From positions 1,488,001 to 1,552,000 of the forward strand of contig NZ_CP195158.1 of NCBI RefSeq assembly GCF_051200825.1: a stretch of DNA of 64,000 bases. The letters run 5' to 3'. The position numbers and the translations under genes are program-made. Of the stretch, positions 58,904 through 64,000 are shown piece after piece. Below the pieces are notes generated by a model, which did no database searches, was not told the origin of the DNA, and was given only the letters and a program-made list of their open reading frames with translations. The number at the start of each line of letters is the position of its first letter. Within the stretch, counting starts at the first letter, position 1. Origin of the DNA: Formosa sp030427735 (GTDB lineage: Bacteria > Bacteroidota > Bacteroidia > Flavobacteriales > Flavobacteriaceae).

Positions 58904-60280
58904 ATGAGTTTACCGAAAAACTGGGTTGAAACTAGATTAGAAAATGTAATTTTCTATAAAAAAGGAAAGAAACCGAAAATTCTGAAAGACGAAGAATTTG
59001 ACAATTCTTTGCCATATCTTGATATTAAAGCATTTGAGAAAGGAGAAATAAGAAGATATGCTGATAAAGCATCTTCTAATCTTATTGATGAAAATGATAT
59101 AGGAATCGTATGGGACGGAGCAAGGAGCGGCTGGGTTTCTTATGGAAAATCAGGAGCTATAGGTTCAACAATTGCTAAGTTAACACCATTAAAAATTGAG
59201 AGTACTTTTTTATACAGGTTTCTTCAATCTAAATTTGAGTATTTAAATTCCAATACAAGAGGAACAGGGATACCTCATGTAGATCCACAAATTTTATGGA
59301 ATTTGAAGTTTCCACTCCCACCACTCGCAGAGCAGGAGCGTATCGTTGCCAAGTTAGATGTCTTGTTTGGGCAGATTGATGTTATGAAACAAAGTCTGGA
59401 GCGCATCCCACAATTATTAGCCAATTTTAAACAACAAGTTCTAACCCTAGCGGTAACGGGTAAGTTGACTGAGGCTTGGCGTGAGGGAAAGGAGTTGAAG
59501 GATTGGGAAGAAACAAATATAGGAAGTTTATTTTCCGTTAAGACAGGAGCAACCCCTAAAAGAGGAGAACAAAAATATTATGATGGAGGAGATATTCCAT
59601 GGCTTAAATCGGGCCAGGTTAAAAATGAATTAATTTATGAAGCAGAAGAATTTATCACTGACTTAGCTATAAAAGAAACAAATACGAAAGTATTTCCAAT
59701 AGATACTTTATTAGTTGCAATGTATGGAGAAGGTAAAACAAGAGGTCAGGTTGGATGGATGAAAATTGAGGCTGCAACTAACCAAGCTATAGCTGCATTA
59801 GTAAATGAAAATTTAGATATTAGAACTAGGAGTTACACCTATTATTTTTGCTTGAGTCAATATAATGAGATTAGAGCGCAAGCGGAAGGAGGAAACCAAC
59901 CTAATTTAAATTTGTCAAAGATAAAAAATTGGAAAATACAGTTGCCTCCTCTTCAAGAACAAAAAGAAATCGTTAACCGTGTAGAAAGCCTGTTTGCTAA
60001 AGCAGATGCTATAGAAGCCCAATACCAAAGCCTAAAAACTAAAATAGATAGTTTACCACAAGCCATTTTACATAAAGCCTTTAAAGGCGAGTTAGTGCCG
60101 CAATTACCAACAGATGGTGATGCTAAGGAGTTGTTGAAGGAGATTGAGAAGTTGAAGGCGGAGGCTAAACCTAAGAAAAAGAGTACTAAAAAGAAAACCT
60201 ATACAAAAACCAAAACTTCAATACCTCAAGCGGCAGAACCTGATAGGGCTGGGTATGAGAATGATTTGAAAATTAAGTAG
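58904..60280 (+). CDS. hsdS: Type I restriction enzyme, S (specificity) subunit
   Basis: A 458-residue subunit that sets the recognised DNA sequence. It holds two target-recognition domains (about 1-145 and 200-345), each followed by a conserved helical spacer: PPLAEQERIVAKLDVLFGQ near 147 and PPLQEQKEIVNRVESLFAK near 347. A Lys/Thr-rich tail (AKPKKKSTKKKTYTKTKTS) is unusual but does not disturb the domains. No inverted second copy is nearby to suggest phase-variable switching. The subunit is intact; the IS21 insertion falls in the next gene. Confidence 0.93.
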   Translation: MSLPKNWVETRLENVIFYKKGKKPKILKDEEFDNSLPYLDIKAFEKGEIRRYADKASSNLIDENDIGIVWDGARSGWVSYGKSGAIGSTIAKLTPLKIESTFLYRFLQSKFEYLNSNTRGTGIPHVDPQILWNLKFPLPPLAEQERIVAKLDVLFGQIDVMKQSLERIPQLLANFKQQVLTLAVTGKLTEAWREGKELKDWEETNIGSLFSVKTGATPKRGEQKYYDGGDIPWLKSGQVKNELIYEAEEFITDLAIKETNTKVFPIDTLLVAMYGEGKTRGQVGWMKIEAATNQAIAALVNENLDIRTRSYTYYFCLSQYNEIRAQAEGGNQPNLNLSKIKNWKIQLPPLQEQKEIVNRVESLFAKADAIEAQYQSLKTKIDSLPQAILHKAFKGELVPQLPTDGDAKELLKEIEKLKAEAKPKKKSTKKKTYTKTKTSIPQAAEPDRAGYENDLKIK

Positions 60281-60564
60281 CCTTAATTAATTTAACAGAA
60301 TCCTTTATGAAGAAAAAAGATCAAAAGAATAAAATTGATTACGATCGAATTAAAGAAATCGTAAACAAAGAGGTTAATGCAAAGGAGATAAAAAGAAAGG
60401 AAGCAGAGGCTAATAACTCTGAACTTTATGGATCTAATCTTATTTCGTCAAAAAGAATCGAAATAAAAGACTCAATGTTCTTTAGTTCGATAAAGAGATT
60501 TGAAGGCAAGACATATTATGTTATTAATGGTAATAAATTTAATAATCATTTATTTATTAGAGCT

Positions 60565-60570
60565 GTAGCA
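60565..60570. repeat. Left copy of the IS21 target-site duplication
   Basis: GTAGCA, repeated at 63099-63104 right after the element's end. Six bases fits the 4-8 bp duplications of the IS21 family. Confidence 0.85.
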
Positions 60571-60586
60571 TGCAAAAAACGGCCAT

Positions 60587-60682
60587 AGTGAGCCACCTGC
60601 AGCGGATTAAAGTGAGCATAGTGCGGCGGATGAAATTGAGCCACCCACAGCGGATGAAACTGAGCCACTAAAAAAATCGATT
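60587..60682. repeat. Four 24-bp tandem repeats at the IS21 left end (transposase-binding type)
   Basis: Copies start at 60587, 60611, 60635 and 60659, each beginning A-[GTC]-TGAGC, most followed by CA and a GCGGAT core. The right end has the complementary GCTCA words at 63052 and 63076, also 24 bp apart. IS21 elements carry such repeated transposase sites at both ends. Confidence 0.8.
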
Positions 60683-60722
60683 CTATTTGTACGGCATTTT
60701 CGATCTTTTACCTAAAAAGATC

Positions 60723-62267
60723 ATGGCCAATAAACAAATAGATATGCGTAAAATAAAACAGATATTTAAGCTTTACAGTGAGGGTGTCAGCAAGCGAAAA
60801 ATAAGCCTCCAACTTGACATTTCACGTAATACCATCGATAAGTACATCGATTTCTTCAAACGATATGGGTTAACAGGCTATGAAGTGTCAGCCATGACCT
60901 TAGAAGAGTTGGACAGACTTTTTAAATCGGACCAAAAAACCAAACCCGAACAGCTTGTTATATTAGAAAAGTACTTTCCTTATTTTGATAAGGAGCTTCG
61001 CAAAACGGGCGTTACCAAAGAACTTTTATGGCAGGAATATTATGCCAAGCATCCTAATGGCTATAAACTATCCCAGTTCAGATACTGGTATCGAGAATGG
61101 AGCAAGGAAGTGTCGCCTGTAATGCATTTTACACACAAAGCCGGCGATAAATTATTTATAGATTTTACAGGAAAGAAACTCACCATAGTGGACAGGCACA
61201 CAGGAGAAATCCAGGATTTAGAGGTTTTTGTGTGTGTTTTGGGCAGTAGCCAATATACTTATGTAGAAGCCTGTGAGAGCCAGAAGAAAGAAGACTTTAT
61301 GGCTTGTGTAGAAAATGCACTTTGGTTTTATGGAGGCGTACCACAGGCTCTAGTGCCCGATAACCTTCGGGCAGCTGTTAATAAAAGTAGTCGCTATGAA
61401 CCTAGAGTTAATGCAGATTTTGCAGATTTTGCAGAACATTACGACACTGCAGTATTACCTACAAGAGCCTACAAACCTCGTGATAAGGCCATTGTAGAGA
61501 ATGCCGTTCGCATCATATATACCCGTGTATTTGCACCGCTCCGCCATCAAACCTTTCATAGTAAATCAGAGCTTAACAAGGCCATATTAGAGCAGCTTAA
61601 AAAGCATAATGCTATGTCTTTTAGAGGGCGCGAGTACTCCAGATATTCTTTGTTTGAAGAAATCGAAAAACAAGCCTTGAAACCCTTACCAGAAAAGCGC
61701 TATGAAATTAAGAGGCAGTCCAGAGCTACCGTTCATAAAAATAGCCATATATACTTTGGTAAAGACAAACACTATTATAGTGTGCCTTACCAACATATTG
61801 GCAAACGTGTTAAAGTTATATACTCTGAGAGTGTCATTGAGATCTACCATCAAAATGAACTGTTGACCTTTCATGCAAGGGCGCCTAAGAAATACGGGTA
61901 TACGACCACCAAGGAACATATGCCCTCACACCATCGCTTTGTTAGTGAATGGAGCAGTGAAAAATTTATCGATTGGGCAGGCCACATAGGAGTACATTGC
62001 CAAACCATGATTATTAAAATCCTGAACAAAAAACAACATCCAGAACAGTCCTATAAATCCTGTTTAGGTATACTTCACTTAGCCAAAAAAGTGGGAAAAC
62101 AGCGCTTAGATAATGCTTGTAGACGTGCTTTGGATTATGACTCTTATAATTATAATATGATAGAAAACATACTAAAAAAAGGATGGGACAAACTAGATGA
62201 AACCATAGAGGAACCCGTTGATATCCCCAACCATAATAACATTAGAGGCAGTCACTATTATAAATAA
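60723..62267 (+). CDS. istA: IS21-family transposase IstA
   Basis: A 514-residue transposase from the ATG at 60723 (the frame is open to TTG 60687, part of the upstream region). An N-terminal HTH (KRKISLQLDISRNTIDKYID) is followed by the DDE integrase core, with DFTGKKLTI near 150, DNLRAAVNK near 222 and an acidic residue in KAIVENAVR near 260. A C-terminal domain (KDKHYYSVPYQHIGKRV) completes the family layout. With IstB it moves the element. Confidence 0.95.
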   Translation: MANKQIDMRKIKQIFKLYSEGVSKRKISLQLDISRNTIDKYIDFFKRYGLTGYEVSAMTLEELDRLFKSDQKTKPEQLVILEKYFPYFDKELRKTGVTKELLWQEYYAKHPNGYKLSQFRYWYREWSKEVSPVMHFTHKAGDKLFIDFTGKKLTIVDRHTGEIQDLEVFVCVLGSSQYTYVEACESQKKEDFMACVENALWFYGGVPQALVPDNLRAAVNKSSRYEPRVNADFADFAEHYDTAVLPTRAYKPRDKAIVENAVRIIYTRVFAPLRHQTFHSKSELNKAILEQLKKHNAMSFRGREYSRYSLFEEIEKQALKPLPEKRYEIKRQSRATVHKNSHIYFGKDKHYYSVPYQHIGKRVKVIYSESVIEIYHQNELLTFHARAPKKYGYTTTKEHMPSHHRFVSEWSSEKFIDWAGHIGVHCQTMIIKILNKKQHPEQSYKSCLGILHLAKKVGKQRLDNACRRALDYDSYNYNMIENILKKGWDKLDETIEEPVDIPNHNNIRGSHYYK

Positions 62268-62276
62268 AATTAGATT

Positions 62277-63002
62277 ATGAATACAAAAACATTAGAACAA
62301 ATGAAGCAACTAAGGCTCTTTGGTATGCATAGAGCCTTTGAAAATAGTTTAACGCCCGAGAGCATTAACTACACCAGCGACGAACTCGTAGCATATCTTA
62401 CCCAATCTGAATGGGACGATCGTCAAAACCGTAAAATAGAACGCTTAACAAAATCGGCTTACTTTAGGTACAGTGCCGTCATGGAAGCTATAGACTATGA
62501 TCCGTCAAGAGCACTCGATAAAAACCAGATCCAACGTTTTTCTTGTTGTGATTTTATTAAAAATAAACAAAATATCCTTATAACTGGAAGTACTGGTGCC
62601 GGTAAAAGCTATATGGCCTCTGCTATAGGACATCAAGCGTGTTCTCTAGGCTACAAGGTTGTGTATTATAATACCAATAAACTGTTTACCTTATTAAAAA
62701 CCGCTAAGGCAGATGGTTCCTATTTAAAACAGATTAGTAAACTAGAAAAACAAGATCTTTTAATTTTAGACGACTTTGGTCTTAGAGCTCTGGATAATAT
62801 GAACCGTCATGCATTAATGGAAATTATTGAAGACCGCCATGGTAAACACAGTACCATTATTGCCTCGCAATTACCTGTGGAAGCCTGGCATGAACTGATA
62901 GGAGAACACACCATTGCAGATGCCATTTTAGACAGGCTTGTACACACAGCTCATCGTATTGATATTAAAGGAGAATCTATGCGTAAAAAATTAAAAAAAT
63001 AA
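62277..63002 (+). CDS. istB: IS21-family AAA+ helper ATPase IstB
   Basis: A 241-residue AAA+ ATPase resembling DnaC. It has Walker A TGSTGAGKSYMASAIG near residue 106, Walker B LLILDDFGLRAL near residue 166 and the closing LDRLVHTAHRIDIKGESMRK. It helps IstA assemble at target DNA. It follows istA by 9 bp and is intact. Confidence 0.96.
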   Translation: MNTKTLEQMKQLRLFGMHRAFENSLTPESINYTSDELVAYLTQSEWDDRQNRKIERLTKSAYFRYSAVMEAIDYDPSRALDKNQIQRFSCCDFIKNKQNILITGSTGAGKSYMASAIGHQACSLGYKVVYYNTNKLFTLLKTAKADGSYLKQISKLEKQDLLILDDFGLRALDNMNRHALMEIIEDRHGKHSTIIASQLPVEAWHELIGEHTIADAILDRLVHTAHRIDIKGESMRKKLKK

Positions 63003-63098
63003 CACTAAATTTAAACACAAATGAATCGATTTTGAGCACTTAGTTTACTATGCTCAGTTTGACCCGCCGAGGGTGGCTCACTTTGTCCGCCCCATCCA

Positions 63099-63104
63099 GT
63101 AGCA
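63099..63104. repeat. Right copy of the IS21 target-site duplication
   Basis: GTAGCA, identical to 60565-60570. Removal of the insertion and this copy restores the pentapeptide-repeat frame. Confidence 0.85.
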
Positions 63105-63835
63105 AGATATATCATTTTTGAAAATGTTGATTTTTCAAAAACATATTTTGAAAACTCCTATTTAAGAGACTGTAAGTTTATTAGATGTAACTTTGAAGGT
63201 GCTAAATTTACGGGATGTAATTTACAGGGATCCTATTTTGATAACTGTACTTTTGATTATGTAAATTTTGAAAAAACGTTTGTAGATGATGAAATTTTTG
63301 AGTGTGCTCCTAAACAAGATAACTTGAAATATAAATTTTCTAGATCTTTAAAGCTAAACTATGCATCGGTTGGAGACTATATTAAAGCTTCAAAAGCAGT
63401 GACAATAGAACTTGAAGCTACGAAAAGTCACTTGAAGGATAGTTGGCTATCAGGTGATCAATATTATAAAACTAAATATGGTGGACCAAAAAGAACAGTA
63501 GAGCAATTTTGGAAATGGTTTAAAGTAAGTCTTCTTGATTTTGTATGGGGTAATGGAGAAAGTTTGTGGCGATTGGTTCGCTTTAATTTAATAATTTTTT
63601 CCTTATTAACTTTATATGATATTTTTAAAAAATCAGTATCACAGTTAAATGTTTTAGAAATTTTTGAAGTTTTCCTTATTAAGGTTCCTAGTAATTATTT
63701 TGGAATAATAATTAAGCAAGGAGATCAAAACTATTTTGAATATTATCCAAATTGGTTATCCCTACTTCTAGTAATAACAAGGTTAGTATGTTTTGGGCTT
63801 TTAATGTCCATCATTATAAAAAAATACAATAGACG

Positions 63836-64000
63836 ATGAAACATATTTATGTTTTTGGGTCTATTGTTAGAGGTGAAATAGATCAATATTCTGATACTGA
63901 TTTATTGTTAATAACTGATGAGCAAATTAAAAATATAGATATAAATAAATATTCTGTATACACATCAAATAGGATTAATGAATTGTATAAGGAGGGCAAT
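63836..64000 (+). CDS. MNT-type nucleotidyltransferase, N-terminal part (cut by window edge)
   Basis: The first 55 residues of a small nucleotidyltransferase. The motif GSIVRGE near residue 8 and SDTDLLLI near 19 match the GSxxRG...SDxDL signature of the MNT/Polymerase-beta-like family. The ATG overlaps the TGA of the pentapeptide-repeat gene (ATGA), so the two are translationally coupled. MNT proteins often act as antitoxins or RNA/protein-modifying partners; a HEPN partner may lie beyond the edge. Confidence 0.75.
   Translation, partial: MKHIYVFGSIVRGEIDQYSDTDLLLITDEQIKNIDINKYSVYTSNRINELYKEGN

Larger units (their letters stand above)
60571..63098 (+). mobile_element. Complete IS21-family insertion sequence (2,528 bp)
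   Basis: It begins TGCAAAAAACGGCCATAGTG and its right end, read in reverse complement, begins TGGATGGGGCGGACAAAGTG. The ends share TG and CGG-CA-AGTGAGCCACC. It carries istA and istB on the same strand with 9 bp between them, terminal tandem repeats and a 6-bp target duplication. All parts look intact, so it may still be active and probably arrived recently in the island. Confidence 0.93.
60307..63839 (+). pseudogene. Pentapeptide-repeat membrane protein, split by an IS21-family insertion
   Basis: Joining 60307-60570 to 63105-63839 (removing the insertion and one copy of the duplication) gives an uninterrupted frame of 332 residues. The N-terminal part is a charged helix (about 1-40). Pentapeptide-like repeats then run from about residue 50 to 150 (FENVDF, YLRDCKF, CNFEGAKF, CNLQGSYF, CTFDYVNF), and the C-terminal third has two hydrophobic segments (RFNLIIFSLLTLYDIF, WLSLLLVITRLVCFGLLMSII). 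As it stands, the first part reads into the insertion and stops at 60588. It follows hsdS by 26 bp, and its last bases overlap the nucleotidyltransferase gene. Function unknown. Confidence 0.8.

Noticed and set aside
58904..60280. Phase-variable hsdS with an invertible second copy
   Set aside because: Only one hsdS with no inverted repeats or second recombinase beside it.
63324..63839. Independent 171-residue membrane protein starting at 63324
   Set aside because: It is the in-frame C-terminal part of the pentapeptide-repeat protein interrupted by IS21.
1..64000. CRISPR array, tRNA or rRNA genes
   Set aside because: No regularly spaced repeats with unique spacers, and no cloverleaf or rRNA-like sequence was seen; short repeats found are explained by mobile-element ends or interspersed repeats.

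Overview
The window comes from an AT-rich member of the Bacteroidota, most likely a marine-type Flavobacteriaceae. The grounds are: perfect or near-perfect TAnnTTTG (-7) promoter boxes in front of many genes, very short leaders, fused E1 alpha/beta and fused OtsA-OtsB genes, a ccoI/fnr divergent pair, DUF4421 and DUF937 proteins, and a mnmE ending in CIGK followed by a Bacteroidetes-type integrase. No rRNA, tRNA or CRISPR array was found.

Bases 1 to about 43,837 are chromosomal backbone. In order: ccoI (cut by the left edge) divergent from an Fnr-type regulator with an FNR-like box between them; a VWA/AAA+ pair; an M1 aminopeptidase and a trehalose-6-phosphate synthase/phosphatase fusion, divergent from a GH15 hydrolase; a fatty-acid degradation block (marR, fadN-like fadB, a four-helix-bundle IVP gene, thiolase, and an acyl-CoA dehydrogenase carrying a 1-base frameshift), with a long-chain acyl-CoA ligase upstream behind a terminator; a DEAD-box helicase, rdgB and hpf; a DUF4421 outer-membrane protein; rlmH and the E1 fusion; an M1-like protein with no HExxH fused to a probable beta-barrel; uvrA with a LOG-family gene; ggt with acpH; glmM; an LpxL-like acyltransferase and a rhomboid protease from overlapping divergent promoters; a TlpA-like lipoprotein; and mnmE. 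Short interspersed repeats with inverted ends (two of about 130 bp and a 49-bp reduced relative) sit between backbone genes, probably acting as terminators.

From the mnmE 3' end to the window's right edge (over 20 kb) lies a mobile island; its far end is not seen. Recombination module: two small HTH proteins and a tyrosine recombinase. Replication/mobilisation module: an HTH protein, a primase-helicase, a Toprim primase, a MobC-like protein, a MobP-type relaxase and a small coiled-coil membrane protein, with a GATGAC/GTCATC cluster that may be an origin. Cargo: a HEPN-like protein divergent from a small XRE regulator over repeated TTTCTATAT sites; a zinc-ribbon plus PD-(D/E)xK nuclease candidate; an outer-membrane barrel protein; a complete type I restriction-modification operon (hsdR-hsdM-hsdS); and a pentapeptide-repeat membrane protein overlapping a nucleotidyltransferase gene (cut by the right edge). 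The pentapeptide gene is split in frame by a complete IS21-family insertion with a 6-bp target duplication.

The strongest leads for something undescribed are the pentapeptide-repeat/nucleotidyltransferase pair downstream of hsdS, and the XRE/zinc-ribbon nuclease/HEPN group beside the mobilisation genes. Both are inferences from domain content and gene order.
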